Origin: Bromus sterilis | Lineage: Eukaryota; Streptophyta; Magnoliopsida; Poales; Poaceae | Assembly: GCA_950022295.1 (NCBI GenBank) | Contig: OX465600.1 | Location: 201,715,782 to 201,779,781, forward strand | Reading direction: 5' to 3' | Length of the DNA: 64,000 bases | Shown: positions 1 to 12,488 of the stretch, one piece after another | How the letters are laid out: each line of letters begins with the position of its first letter | How positions within the stretch are numbered: position 1 is the stretch's first letter | Notes under the pieces: generated by a model | Database searches by the model: none | Told to the model about the DNA's origin: nothing | The model's input: only the letters and a program-made list of their open reading frames with translations | Made by a program: the position numbers and the translations under genes

Positions 1-201
1 AATTTTTGGAGAAATTTTTAATATGGGGGAAACCTGAAATAGAAAAACTGCAGAAAATGGGAACTGGCACTGTGTTGCACTGAGTTAATAAGTTAGTCCA
101 AATATGATCAAAAGGGTATGAAAGTGTATCTAGATTATAGCAATATCACACAAAACATGCATGGAGCAAGCATAAATTATAGATACGTTTGGGACATATC
201 A
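1..201 (-). repeat. Element A 3' LTR (cut by window edge)
   Basis: The plus strand ends in CGTTTGGGACATATCA, the complement of the LTR start seen in B (10861-12488, 17594-19247), in A's own 5' LTR (ending 55102) and in H (from 56235). Position 196 reads A where the other copies have G, consistent with CpG decay. Confidence 0.85.
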
Positions 202-215
202 ACATCCCCAAGCTT
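202..215 (-). other. Polypurine tract of element A
   Basis: The minus strand reads AAGCTTGGGGATGT directly before the LTR. This is the usual position and composition of a plus-strand priming site. The same tract abuts B's 3' LTR at 12489-12502. Confidence 0.7.
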
Positions 216-3013
216 AATTCCTGCTCGTCCTCGAGTAGGTAAATGATAACAAGCATAATTTCTGTGGTGACATGCTAGCAACCATATAAGAACTTTTAAA
301 AGTAAAGAAATCAAGGTATGTGATTCAATTCAATTCATAACATGCAAGAGTCTATATTAGGTGCAACAACTTTCGGTGTCCGTGACTCGAATGTCTCCAA
401 ATGGTGTTTGCATGCAAGAAAGGGGATAGGGAATACGAGAAAAAAATAATTTTTGTTGAGAACACAATCTACTAAAGTTTCACACTTGGTCTTCTTTGGA
501 ATCTTATCTTGACACGTCCCTAGACCAATAGCCAGGTACAAGTCAATTTTTTTCACTCCTTTTCAATATTTTGAGCACTCATGGAATGGATGAGCGTAAG
601 CACGAGAGTTTACACTTATGATGGAAAAGAGAGAAATATGGTGGAGGAGGAAGACAAAAAGAGATAGAAGGGCTCATATTAATGAGGACAATCATGGGCG
701 AGAGAGGCCAAATGATAGATATGATGTGAGGAGTAGGTATTGCCATGCAACGGATGCATATATGAGCTAAGAAAAGCTCTCCAATGGAACTAGTGGGGGT
801 GCATCCAACTTGCTCGCTCATGAAGACCTAGAGCTCGTTTGAGGAGGCTCATCCTTGGAATATGCAAGCCAAGTTCTATAGTGTGGAGGTCCCCACATAG
901 CTATATGCATAAATGATCATCTCTATGGAGTAGAAGGATAAGAGGGAGTACTAGTGTGGATCTTTCAAAAGGATAGCAGTGTTTCCCCTTTCTCTCTTTG
1001 TATTTTCTTTTTATCTTTTTTCTATTTTTCTATTTTTTTTGGTGGCCTCAATGGCTCTTTCTATTTAACTCTCATATGTCCTCTTTGGGATCTTTTATTT
1101 TGTCCACTTTTGGATCTTTTCCTCACTTAAGGGCAACACTCTATTTTACAAGAAGGTATAGAAGATCTTCACACTTTACAAGGTACTCAAACATAAATAA
1201 GATGTAGCTATCATGATGTATGAAATGTATGCCTCTGCCAGTGTAGCAGGAACATGTATGACATGAAGATCATGTCTTGAAGAGTTGGATGTTTCATGGC
1301 AATGTATCTCGGAAAGGCTATGGAAATGCCTTGATAGGTAGGTATGGTGGCTGTTTTGAGGAAAGATATAAGGAGGTTTATGATGAAAGATTGTATCATG
1401 CCAAGAGTTTGGACGCACTTGCGAAGGTGGACGCTAACTCTCGGAGTGAGAAGAAGGCAATGCACGGTACGGAAGAGGCTAGCAAATATGAGGAGGTGGA
1501 AGTTCCAAATTTCAATACTTACATTAGTCTGAAGAACTCATGCACTTATTATCGGTAACTCTCAATCTAATGAACAAAGAGACAAGTACCCCGAGGAGGA
1601 GTCTATGGGGGTTTGGTTATCCTTGCGCATCCTCGACTCATGGTACGTGAGTGTACTCTAATATCTGATCCCTCAAAAGATTAGCGATCCATCTAGTAGC
1701 TAGAGTTCTCAACTAGTTTTTGTAGGTTTTGAAAATAAACACGGATTGCACAAAATATGACACCTATCACTAATAGGCCAGAGATCTTGACAACAAAAGT
1801 TTAAACATTACTCACTACAATACCTCAAAACTATTGCAAGTTACTACTAAAATTAAATAGCAACCGCAATTACCTACTTTCAAGACAAGACACAACTCAC
1901 TGCAACAACCAACTCTCTTAAGAAGATAAACATCAAAACTAAAGAGAGTTCCAGGAACTAACTAAACAAAAGCTAAGTCTCTTGCTAAAGACAAACACTA
2001 AGACTAAAACTAAACATGGCAGTAGCTATGAAAAGATAACGAACACACAACAACAGAAAGATAAGCATGAAGAATCCTATGATGTGTTCTAGATTGGAGT
2101 GGAGCGTGTTTCTGTCCCACGCAAAGTAAGCTGGGGTCTAACTTGTTCTGAACAGCAAGCAAAGCTAGAAAACTAAAAATTAAACCTAAGAGCGAGACGC
2201 TCCAAACATAGCACATAACGCACGAAGTAATAAAAATATAGTGAGACGAAGAATGAAATGATGATTGTTGATGGAGAAGGGGATGCACGGGGGCATCCCC
2301 AAGCTTAGACGCTTGAGTCTCCTTGAATATTTATTGGGGATGCATTGGGGCATCCCCAAGCTTGAGCGTTTGACACTCCCGGATCTTCTTTCATCATCTT
2401 CCATCGCACACTTGAAAACTCCTTTCATACATAACTCATCATAAGCTGATTATAGAGGTTAGTACCCTTAATAAAGTAATTTTTCCCCACTGGATATAAA
2501 TATATTCTTGAAGAGCTACTGTTTCTCAAGATTTCCAAAAACTTTTTGCAATGAAAAAGCAAGCTTAAGGTTTGCAAGAGTAAGGAAAGGAAAAACGTGG
2601 TAGAATCTTTGAAAAACAGAACAACAGGTAGTAAATAATTTTTTTGGGGTACTTCTGCAACATTTTTTTGGGGTACTTCTGCAAATAAAAAAATTCAGAA
2701 CATACGAAAGTTTCAACATTGTATAGAGCACGCTGTGTGAAAAATTAAGCTCAAAAAGATGAACTGGTGATTTGTTTCATTTTTTCCGTCAAGCAGACAT
2801 AATCTTTTTTCTGGACAGCATGTCACAACTTTTGCGTCCCTTATCATACGAGACTATAACTTGGCACAAAGCTTGAAAATAAATATACAATGATGTTGCT
2901 ACAGTAGTAAAAATCATCAAGACCACTAGAAGAAGAAGTAAAAACATCTTGGGTTTCCTCCCAACAAGCGCTTTCTTTTACGCCTTTAAGCTAGGCATAA
3001 AGCAAAAGAAGAA
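216..3013 (-). other. Non-coding 3' internal region of element A
   Basis: About 2.8 kb between the protease stop and the PPT. Only short frames occur and none resembles reverse transcriptase, RNase H or integrase. The stretch aligns with 12503-15401 in B. Both copies share blocks such as the T-rich run near 990-1050 (13300-13365 in B) and two PPT-like hairpins. The role is unknown. Packaging or RNA-structure functions are possible for a non-autonomous element but are not shown here. Confidence 0.7.
2279..2363 (-). repeat. Two PPT-like hairpins inside element A
   Basis: Two units at 2279-2306 and 2336-2363 each read on the minus strand AAGCTTGGGGATGC, a short loop, then GCATCCCC, giving an 8-bp stem. 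The AAGCTTGGGGATG part matches the real PPT at 202-215. Element B keeps both units at 14673-14700 and 14730-14756 with compatible stems. Confidence 0.7.
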
Positions 3014-5021
3014 TCAAGTTTTATCAAGAGAGAGAGAATAGCTAGCCCGTGTAACGGACTCAAAAGGTAACTTGATTTTCTTTATAGGGAAGTGTTCCAT
3101 CCTATTTTTGAGAGGGAATTGAAATTTTATATTCCCCTCTTTCATGTCAATAACAACACCAACGGTGCGAAGAAAATGACAACCCAAAATAATTGGACAT
3201 AAAGGTTCAAACTCTATATCCATAATAATAAAATCAACGGGAACATAATTGTCATTGCCAATGATAAGAACGTCGTCAATCTTCCCCAAAGGTTTCTTTA
3301 CGGAAGAATCAACGAGACAGATACAAAAAGAACAAGAATCAAAAGGTTTCAACTCAAACATGTCATACATTCTTTTGGGCATGACGGAGGTACTAGCCCC
3401 AACGTCACATAAAACATAGCAAGAGAAGTTACTTAATTTAATTTTTATCATAGGGTCCCAACCATCATCTAGCTTCCTAGGTATGGAGGCTTCTATTCTA
3501 AGATTATCCTCCCTAGCTTTGATGAGAGCATTAGCGATATGCTCCGTGAAGGCAAGATTAAGTGTGCTAGTGTGGGGGTCTCTAGACATTTTGTGTAGCA
3601 AGCTAATAACTTCTGAGAGGGTGCAACTATCAAAATCAATATCACTACTATCAAAGGATGTAGTAGTGTCATCTAGGCTCACTTGTTTGAAACCCTCTAT
3701 GTTCATAGGAGTTTCTTCTTCTACGGTTGAGGTATTAGCATCACCATTAATAGGTCCAGTGGGACTAGGGGTTCATTGGGTGCTAATAGTTTGAGTGTCC
3801 TCAACAATTTGGATAGTGGCAACTGTGTGGTGTGTAGGAAGGCTCTTAATTCTATCCTCTTCCTCTTTTTCTCTAGCCCATTTTTTTTAAGTTTAGCCAT
3901 CATCCTAATATTTTCATTGATTTTTAATTGGATAGAATTAATAGGAGGGGTTCTAATTTTTAGCATCTCAACATCAAGGGCAAAGCTATCTACCTTCAAA
4001 GAGAGACTATCTAACTTAGCTAATTTCTCTTCTACATTCTTGTTGAAGGCTTTTTGGATAGTGATAAATCTTGAAGCATGTTTTCTAGTTAGAAGTGGGG
4101 TTCTTATTGCTAGGATAAGTGTTGTTGTTCCCATAGTTGGATGGAAACGGTCTAGGATTGCTAGCAAAATTGCCCCTATACGCATTGTTGTTGAAGTTGC
4201 TTCTAGCAACAAAGTTCACATCTACTTGTTCCTGAGAAACCAAAGAATATTAAGGCACATCATGAGGATCAATAGAGGGTTGCTTGGTAAGTAGAGACAT
4301 AATTAAGTCAAATTTTTCATTTAGGGAGGTAATCTCCTCGACAGAGTTTACCTTCATACCTGTTGGAGCGCTTTCGGTGTGCCATTGGGTATAGTTGGTC
4401 AACATCTCATCGAGAAGTTTTGTGGCAGCACCAAGTTGTTGACATAAAAGTTCCTCCCGCGGCCGAATCTAACAGGTTCCGCAGGGTAAAGTTCAAGCCT
4501 GCATAAAAATTCTTGATAACCATCCAGGTAGTCAAACCATGTGTAGGGCATTTCTTAACAGGAGATTTCATACGTTCCCAATCTTGGGCAACGTGTTCAT
4601 TATCCAATTGCTTAAAATTCATAATGTTACTCCTCAATTGGATAACTTTAGCAGGTGGGTAATACTTCCCAATAAAAGCATATTTGCACTTATCCCAAGA
4701 ATCTATGCTATTCCTAGGCAAAGATTGAAACCAGATTTTAGCTCCTTCCCTCTAGGAGAAAGGGAAAAGCTTAAGCTTAACAACATCACCTTCTACTTCT
4801 TTATACTTTTGCATATGACATAATTCAAAAAAATTATTTAAGTGTAAAGAAGCATCATCTCCAGCACAAGAGAAGTCATCTCTCATAACAAGGTTCAGCA
4901 AAGCAGGTTTAATTTCATAAGAGGTAGCTGAAGTGGCAGGTGTGGCAATAGGAGTGCAAATAAAGTCTTTGTTGTTATGACTAGTGAAGTCACACAACTT
5001 GGTGTTTTCAGTGGAACCCAT
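3014..5021 (-). pseudogene. Element A gag-protease, decayed
   Basis: Gag starts at the ATG at 5021 (MGSTENTKLCDF), the same start as in B at 17439. Gag contains a capsid-like stretch with WDKCKYAFIGKYYPP and NFYAGLN (about 4500-4700). A TAG lies in frame near 4752, and the frame is lost near 4430, 3900 and 3715. The protease frame, 3014-3706, carries the CDVGAS catalytic-type motif followed by VMPKRMYD, then a PIILG-like flap-end motif, and ends at 3014. Retropepsins normally have D[TS]G. DVGA or DLGA variants occur in Athila-like proteases. The frame ends after protease with no polymerase. Translation is not expected to give a full product. Confidence 0.8.
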
Positions 5022-5157
5022 AGTAGCAGCAAGTGTGGCAGATCTTTTTTGTAATTTTTGATATAAGACGCAAAGATAAAAACTGAAAGGAAAACTAATA
5101 AGACTAAAAAGCAAAGGTAAAAGGTAGTGGGAAACTCCCCTATCTTAGCACTCAGAG

Positions 5158-5175
5158 TCCCCGGCAACATCGCCA
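5158..5175 (-). other. Primer-binding site of element A (tRNA-Asp type)
   Basis: The minus strand reads TGGCGATGTTGCCGGGGA, ten bases from the end of the 5' LTR. B has TGGCGCCGTTGCCGGGGA at the same place. This complements the 3' end of plant tRNA-Asp, as used by Athila-type elements. Confidence 0.75.
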
Positions 5176-5185
5176 GAAATTTTCT

Positions 5186-5438
5186 TGATATCTCTCCTCG
5201 TTGGTTACCCCAAGTGGAAGGTGAGATGTAGTGTAGCGGAAAATTTCCCTCGGTGAAGATACCAAGGTTTGTCTCCAGTAGGACTCCGGAGATGATAAGT
5301 AGGTGTCAACGGCGGAACAAACATGGACCTGCACACAACACAAATAACTTTTATTCCCAACGAGTACATAGAGGTTATCAATCTCTCCGTCCTTGTTGTT
5401 CACAAAGGATCAACGCAACAGATAATAAAGATAACGAT
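5186..5438 (-). repeat. Element A 5' LTR, first part (interrupted by C)
   Basis: It begins TGATATCTCTCCTC next to the PBS and aligns with the first 290 or so bases of B's right LTR from 17594. It stops abruptly at 5438 where C starts. The rest resumes at 53721. Confidence 0.8.
5434..5438. repeat. Target-site duplication of C (partner 53721-53725)
   Basis: ACGAT to the left and ATGAT to the right of element C. The single C-to-T change is at a CpG, which fits decay of an originally identical 5-bp duplication. Removing C rejoins A's LTR collinearly with B's LTR. Confidence 0.65.
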
Positions 5439-6609
5439 TGTAACACCCTCAGTGACTGTAACAGATATCATTTTTGGTAATGACTATTACTGTTGTTAAC
5501 CACTATTGCTAATCCTTGTCTTAATCATCTTTTCCATTAAACAAATTCAAAATGCCTTTTGTCAATATCAAAAATCATGTGACAATTAAACTTGTCCAAA
5601 AATTAAGGAACCACTTTTGTTAAATCACCAATATTCAATGGACCATGTCCATGTGGGTATGGGGATTTAGTAAGCTATAAAAAGATCAAACAATTAAAAC
5701 AGTAGTTTAATCAATCCATTTTAATCAATTGTTGATTAAATAAAATATCAAATGAGTTCATAAATGCCCCAAACTTCTTATAACGCTGGTTTGGGGTACA
5801 ACACTAATTTTTGTGAAAGTCTACCATTTTACAAAGTGGCAAAAGCAGATGGAACAAATACAAAAAGAAAATAACAAAAGGCAGAAAATAAATAAAAGGA
5901 ATAAAACAAAAGAGGCCCATCCCCTTCCCCCCCACTGGGCCAGGCCTACCCACTAGCCCACCCTGGCCCCTCACCCTCCCCTCCCTTGTTCACCCACCGT
6001 GGCACGCATCGCGCGGTGCCACGCCGGCCGGCCATGCCGTGGCGGCAATCCGGCAAGCCGCCCGTGAGATAAGGCCACCCCCCCCACGCCCCTCTTCCCT
6101 TGTGAATCCTAACCCTAGCCCACCCCGTGCCTTCTCCCCTTGAACCCCGTCTCCCTCTCCGGTGCTCGCCCGAGCTCCGCCGTGAGCACGTCCGCGACGC
6201 CGGCGCGGCCAACCGCAACGCCATCCCTCCCTGGCATGTCCTGAGCGTTCCCCGTCGCCGACTACCTCATTCCCCCCAAAGAAGACGAGCCAGGGCGCCT
6301 CGAGCACGCTGAATAGGGCAGATTTCCCTACCACGGCCTCCGCGCCATTGACGCCGTGGAGCTCCACCCCGACCATCTCCGGCTTCCCTGAGACCACCCC
6401 GAGCTCCACTGTGAGCCCCCGCTTATTCTCCTTCTTCATGCGCTTCAGTTGGTCCCACCAGTCGTCGTGTTCACCGCAGCCGTGCTCCAGCCGCCGTATA
6501 GCCTCGTCGCCGCCATTGTTTTTCTACCCCCCGACATCCACCTCGTGCCCCAATGGGTACGCGGTGCTAGCGCCGTTCGATTCCGCCAGTCGCCGCTCCG
6601 TTTCGTTGC

Positions 6610-6724
6610 CGGAGGCGAGCAATGGCTCGTCGTCGTGGCCAACTGTAGGCCGCCGCCGGCGCGGGCAGGAGGCGAGCAATGGCTCGTCGTCGTGGCCAAC
6701 TGTAGGCCGCCGCCGGCGCGGGCA
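6610..6724 (+). repeat. 58-bp tandem duplication in C 5' LTR
   Basis: A unit starting GGAGGCGAGCAATGGCTCGT and ending GGCGCGGGCA occurs twice in a row. The 3' LTR has a single related unit near 50766-50823, so the duplication arose in this LTR or its direct progenitor. Confidence 0.8.
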
Positions 6725-9127
6725 TGGCTAAGCCATGTATGCTTAACCCCCCTCCCTCCCTGTATGACAAGTGGGCCCCAGGCCACTAAACCCCCACTAA
6801 TGCCTAATTGCTTAGTTAGTTTAAACTAACTATACCCCTATTAGTAAATATATGTCAGTGACAAGTGGAGCCCACTGGCAGATTAGATAAATAGAAAGGA
6901 TTTTATAAAATGTTTGACTTATAGCTGGGCCCCACTGGCCATTTTAATAAAATGATTTATATTGCTACTGAGTATGACATGTGGCCCCACTGCTATTTAA
7001 ATTAAATTAAATGATTTATATAACATGTGAGGCTGACCAATGGGACCAACTGTTCAAGTTTGACCTGTCAACCCTTCTGTGGATAATGTTAGGATTTATT
7101 AATAAAGGAAATTCTGAAAATTGATTTAAATTGATTTAAACTTTAAAATTGAATATCTTTTAAACCGTAAGTCAGATTCAAAAACTTTATATATCAAAAT
7201 TGATCAGAAAAATATAACGAATAAAAATACGCTATCCGTATACCAACCACCCCCCTCTAACACAATGAACATCGACATCCCTCCCCTCTAGGTCGTATGT
7301 CAGTAATCACCCAGAGCCGTTTTTTCAGCCCGGGATGAATTCCCGCCCTGAGCAACGTGCATTGCACTGCGTTAGAACACTGTTAACATCGCGTCTGTCA
7401 TTTCATGCATCTGTTTGTTATGTTTGATTTATATTTACTGTTTCTTCCCCCCTTTATTCTCCGGTAGACCGCGCTGCTACCGCCGACTACACCGCTTCCG
7501 GGTACGACTACTTCGTCGACGACCCTGCCCCTACCCGCGAGTTTCCAGGCAAGCAGAGCCATTCTCTTCCCCAGATATCGCGTATCTTTCCGTACATTTC
7601 TTGCACTAGGCATTGTTACTCTTGCTGCTACGTTGCTTACCTATTCAATTGCATAGCATGTCTTTGTCGCCCATTCATGTACCTTCCTTTACCCTATGCT
7701 GCCTATTATATTATGCATTATTCAGCAGTGAGCCCTGCGCATTGTTAGCTAGGATTAGATAGCGGGCCGTGATCACTCAGGGAAGTGAACGCGGGTATTA
7801 CAAAATATTATAACTGCAACAGGTACGGATCAATGCAGACACCCTAGGGAACCTACAATGGCGAGACTCTGTCGGGTCACTTCGAGTTTGACTTACGAGT
7901 GGAATGGACTCATATTTCACTCTCGTCGGCTCGGTAGCGTAGCATCACCGGGATGATACGAGTTTTACCTCTTTAGTTCATTCCGCTGGTGTCTCTGTCA
8001 AACCTCTTTAAGTGTGCCATCGAGGGTGATACCTCCTAGTTTCACTTAATGTTAAGCACTCGAACCAACTGGTGTCCTTAAAGGTAAGAGTCGGGCGACC
8101 CAACGGTTACCGCGAGCGGTATATCGTCGGGAACGTCAGGGAGGGTACGACCGACGTTACTAGCGTGCTTGGCCCCTGCTCGTATCTCGTGAGAGTTACC
8201 AAAGCACGAAAATTCGAGCTCTACCAAGAGCACACGTGAGACAAGGTAAGGAGACGGTTCACCTTGTTGGTAACCGCGCGCTTTGACGGGACGACAGGGC
8301 AGGCCCCGACGTTATTGGTGGACCTTGTCGTTGTTCATTGTGTTGTTAGTCAGACATCGATAACGGTCGTCTTTGAGATAATATTAAAATGCTAAATGGT
8401 TCAGTGGATGACTTGAGAGGCCGCAAAGCCCTGTACGCACTACCTTCACGTGGGATAAGGAGTTATGGGCTCCCCTGCGTCGTAGTTTGTCCGAAAGCTC
8501 TTCAGACTTCAGCAGTACCACGGGCTGATTGCCGGGAAGCGGTCTTGTCTTCTTTGCTACAGCAGGTGTGTTTTTTATTTGCTTTTACTTCACCGGCCAG
8601 TCTCGTACCGTTCAGGAGCGCGGAAGGGTGAGGGACCTAGACCCCTGAGCGCATAGGATATAGTACGGTGGATGGCCTCTCTGCTGAGCCTAGGATGGGC
8701 TGCGCCGTGTCGGATAGCTTTGGTGGAGCGTTGCCTAACAAGGTTCCCGCCACCCTGGAGATCCGAGCGTGCAGGATGAACAGTAGTGCACCCCTGCAGG
8801 GAGTTTAATCTATTCGAATAGATGTGTCCACGGTAACAGGACGCTTTATGCTGAAGCTGGATCTTACCACTACAAACAACTACTATTAAAATATATGGTT
8901 CCGGGTTTTCTTCCTCGCAGGGAAGTCGATGAGGGGAACTCGGAGGCATTATTATTATTAATCATTACAACTTACTATTATACAATGCTGCAGCAACTTC
9001 TGCTTCATTGTTACTTTATGCTTTATATAAACTGTTGGATGTTCTAATCTTGTGCTGCAAGACTCGTCAGAAGATGCTAGTCTTTGAAAGGCCTTATCGC
9101 TATTTTGATTTCTACCTTGCAGTCCAC

Positions 9128-9135
9128 TATATAAA
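9128..9135 (+). promoter_or_regulatory. Putative TATA box of C 5' LTR
   Basis: TATATAAA about 0.5 kb before the LTR end. The matching place in the 3' LTR (about 53231) reads TATATACA, as do the D LTRs on the minus strand (42047-42054). Position and conservation support a core promoter. A second TATATAAA near 9024 is an alternative. Confidence 0.45.
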
Positions 9136-9633
9136 GCCTACCCTTTCCATTTGATACAAATGCATAAATGCTTAGTAGCAGACGTAAGACTCCCGGGTAT
9201 ACTAGATACTCACCCTTGCTTTGTTTCCCCCTTTGTGTTTTGCCTGATCGGCCGCTGCAGTCGACGTTGGAGCCCAGGAGCAGGAGTACCCCGAAGGCGC
9301 CTACTACTACGTCGAGCCCCCCTTTGACCAGGACCAGGAGTAGTTTCGGAGGCTCCCAGGCAGGAGGCCTTGCCTTTTCGATATGTATCTCTGATGCTAT
9401 TTGTGCTAGCCTTCTTAAGGCAAAACTTGACTAACTATGTCTGTACTCAGATATTATGGCTTGTATAACTTATGTTTTAGGAACCTCATGTTCCCTGGTA
9501 TTGTAACATATTGGTTTATCCGTTTGTGTTTAGTGTTGTGCTGTGATATTCTCACCGTGGCACCCTAATCTTAGCCATGTACCCTGCGTGTATGATTACT
9601 GTACATGGATTTATTTTAGGGGGCGTCACAAGT

Positions 9634-9646
9634 TGGTACCAGAGCC
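9634..9646 (+). other. Primer-binding site of element C (tRNA-iMet type)
   Basis: TGGTACCAGAGCC three bases after the 5' LTR differs by one base from the usual TGGTATCAGAGCC complement of initiator tRNA-Met. The D-left copy at 32081-32093 has the unmutated form. Confidence 0.8.
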
Positions 9647-10242
9647 GACTGCCTGTAGGAAGCCACCCAACCACTACCTGGTCGAAGTTCAGTCTAGACT
9701 TTGAAAAACTATTTTGCTAACTTAATGTTTGGCTTACGGGCCCACATCAATGTCACTATGTGTGATATCTATGGTATTAGGATCCTTTTCTCCTTACCTA
9801 TGCTCTGGGAATCTGCTCTCTTATCCTTGCTGGTAAGTTTTAAAAACTCTGACATTAGGATCACGTTCTCTTGATTCCACCCGGCGTTCTGGTGTATACC
9901 CCTTTGATTGAGTCGTGTCGCAGGAGTTCGGCCCCAGGTCCCGAACCGCTGATCCCATTCTCATTCTGGGAAGGCCACGCGTTCTGTGGAACAAACTCCT
10001 GTGGTCAATAGTTTTCTTGCGGCGTGATGGACATAGTGGAATCTATGTCGTGTCGTGTATTCCTTACCGCGGTCTGCGCGCCGCCTAGTGTGTGCTTTTT
10101 CCTTAATTTCTACGACGTTATGCTGCCCGATTTTCGATTGATCCCATGCGTGGATGTGTATGTTTTATATGACTACTCCTATATATCCGCGCCTCATCTT
10201 CGTTGTCGCATTACCTCATGCTTGTTTCTGGTATCTCATTAA
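9647..10242 (+). other. Element C untranslated leader
   Basis: About 0.6 kb between PBS and gag. It aligns with 31483-32080 and 40955-41540 on the minus strand in D. No gene-like frame is seen. Confidence 0.65.
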
Positions 10243-10860
10243 ATGTTTATCGCTGAAATACCCCTGTTAAATTCTAGCAGGATGGCTTGTCGTGGTGGTC
10301 GGGGTCGTGGATGTGGTGCCAACGATCCACCTCCGCCGCCGGACTATATGGCCGCGATGATGCAGCAGTTTCAGATGAACCAAGTGGTTATGAAAGGAGT
10401 CATAGATCAGCTCCAGAACCAGAATTAGAACGAGAACCAGCACCAGAACCAACCGCCTGTGGTTACTCTGCGAGATTTGATGCGTCTCAATCCCCCTCTC
10501 TTCCACCAACCTGAACAACCGCTGGATGCTGATGATTGGCTTCGTGACATCAACCATCAGTTGGAGTTCGCTAATGTGAGCGCTGCTGATTACGTCAACT
10601 TTGCGTCCTATTTCCTGCGTGGCCCTGCTGCTCAGTGGTGGGACACCTATAAGGGCTCGCTAGTTGAAGGGACTGTCGTCACCTGGAATGACTTCAAGAC
10701 TACCTTCCGTGCTCGTTATGTTCCCCAGGAGGTTATGAACCGTATGATGGCCGAGTTCCGCAACCTCGTTCAGGGCAACAAAACTGTCGAGGCATATCAG
10801 AGGGAATTCCTCTGCCTCTCCCGCTATGCTTTAAGTGACCTCCCTAATGATGCAAGTAGG
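10243..10860 (+). pseudogene. Element C gag, N-terminal part (cut by B)
   Basis: Starts MFIAEIPLLNSSRM, the same start region as in D (40954) and D-left (31482). An RGG-like stretch follows (RGGRGRG), then a Q/N-rich run. This run is broken by TAG at about 10426, where the D copies have glutamine (CAG to TAG). The retrotransposon gag domain follows, with the PLDADDWLRDI and AAQWWDTYKG motifs. The frame runs to 10860, where element B interrupts it after the codons for DAS. Reading resumes at 19253 with the residues expected from D. The gag protein would form the cytoplasmic virus-like particle. This copy cannot make an intact one. Confidence 0.85.
10856..10860. repeat. Target-site duplication of B (partner 19248-19252)
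   Basis: GTAGG lies directly left and right of element B. The two copies are identical and the host gag reads on after removal of B. Confidence 0.95.
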
Positions 10861-12488
10861 TGATGGCAAGAGAGTGTTATACTCGTCAAGCCCTCGTTGA
10901 TTACCCCAAGTGCAGGGTAGGATATATAGTGCAGAGGCAAGTTTTCCCTTGGCAAAGATACCAAGGTTTGTCTCCCGTAGGACTCCGAAGGATACAAGAA
11001 GGTGGTAAAGTGAACAATGGCGCCCAGGTTGCTAACCTCACTTGGACCTGCACACAGATACAAATAACTTTGCTCCAAACGAGTACAGAGGAGTTGTCAA
11101 TTCCTCCGGCCTTGCTGTTTGCAAAGGATCAACGCAAGAGATAATAATAGTGGTAGCTGAAAGTAAAGACTGAAGGTAATAAAGGTGTAAACAATGATAT
11201 GAAGATGGAACAAGTTCACGTGATTTTCACTAGTGATGTCTCTCTCCCAAAAGACGGTAAAAGTGCTAGCGAGGTAAACAAATCACAGTTGTGCAATTGA
11301 CAGGATTATGAAGGCAATGCAATGCTAACTATGCTGCAAAGAAAGGAAGGGCTCAAAAGCAATGGGCAGTACGCCAAGGTAAGTAGACCGAAATCCAACT
11401 GCATCCACTACGAATCATCCACCTTGAGATATCTATCCAGAACATCTCGCTGGTATTAAGTTGCGAATCCCACCCAAAGTGTAAACTCAAAGCAACAGAC
11501 AACTGCATTAAAAGAACTTTGCGTAAAGTAAACAACCCTTGCACCCGCAAGTACAAGCACCTTTGTTTTATCCGTGGTGGCAACAACACATCCCCTAGTC
11601 TCATGCTTCTGTCACTCAAGCTAGACATCAGGGGGCTGAACCCACAATCGAGCATAACGCTCTCTCTTGGAGTTGCAAATAAAATACTTGGCCAAAGCAA
11701 ATACCACAACGGAGAACATGAAAGAATTTACTCAAGAACAAAATATAAAAGAGAAGAACCAAATATATTACTCATCACAATCTGAACATAGTCTCATAAT
11801 CCATCAGATCCCAACAAACTCAGCATAGCAACAACAGAAATTACATAGATGCCTCGATCATGTGAGGCAGCTCACGAGGACTCGAAAGTGGAAGCACAAA
11901 AGGGGAGAGATAGATCACATAGCTACTGGTCACGGACCCATGGCCCAAGGGAAACTACTCACGGTACATACGGGAGGCTTCCATGGCTATGGAGGGTCAA
12001 TCGGAGGGGGCAGCTTCTCCAGGCAGCCCTGATCTATAAACGGCGGAGGCGGCGGAAAAGAGGCGAGATCGCGCAAAGGGAGTACGTCTTAGGTGATTCC
12101 ACCCCGAGGGGTAAATATAGGCGAAGGGGGCGTCGAGGGGACCCATCAGGCAGCCAGGAGGCCTCTTGGCGCGGCCTAGGGTGGGCCCGCGCCAGGGTCC
12201 CTCCTGGCCTCCTGGTGGTGGCCCCCCTTCGCTTCTTTGGTGTTTCCGGAAGCTTCCGTGACGCTGATTTTTTATCTGATTTTTCCGAATTTTTTGGAGC
12301 ACTTTTAATGGCCGGAAAACCTGAAATACAAAAACAGCAGAAAACAGCAACTGGAAACGGAGTGCACTGAGTTAGTAGGTTAGTCCAAATATGCTCAAAA
12401 GTGTATGAAAGTTCAAGCAAAACATGGCAAAGTCACACAAAACATGCATGGAGAAAGCAGAAATTATAGATACGTTTGGGACGTATCA
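10861..12488 (-). repeat. Element B 3' LTR
   Basis: 1628 bases from TGATGGCAAGAGAG to GGGACGTATCA on the plus strand, matching 17594-19247. It includes a minus-strand TATATTTA at 12112-12119. Confidence 0.92.
12112..12119 (-). promoter_or_regulatory. Putative TATA box in B 3' LTR
   Basis: TATATTTA on the minus strand, followed by a CCCTCGGGG palindrome-like stretch. The same motif is at 18871-18878 in the other B LTR and at 56605-56612 in H. Confidence 0.5.

Larger units (their letters stand above)
5439..9630 (+). repeat. Element C 5' LTR
   Basis: 4192 bases bounded by TGTAACACCC and GGGCGTCACA. The GC-rich stretch at about 5900-6540 is absent from the 3' LTR at 50240-53720. The D LTRs carry a comparable GC-rich block, which suggests a deletion in C's 3' LTR. 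A 58-bp direct duplication lies at about 6610-6724. Open frames in the GC-rich part are not conserved and look incidental. Confidence 0.85.

Noticed and set aside
6348..6829. Overlapping frames of 113-149 residues on both strands
   Set aside because: They come from base composition and the 58-bp duplication in C's 5' LTR.
9634..9646. tRNA-like similarity at primer-binding sites
   Set aside because: Only the 13-18 base tRNA complement is present; there is no full tRNA gene.
11849..12370. A 173-residue plus-strand frame
   Set aside because: It is inside B's 3' LTR, antisense to the element, and the other LTR copy does not keep it intact.
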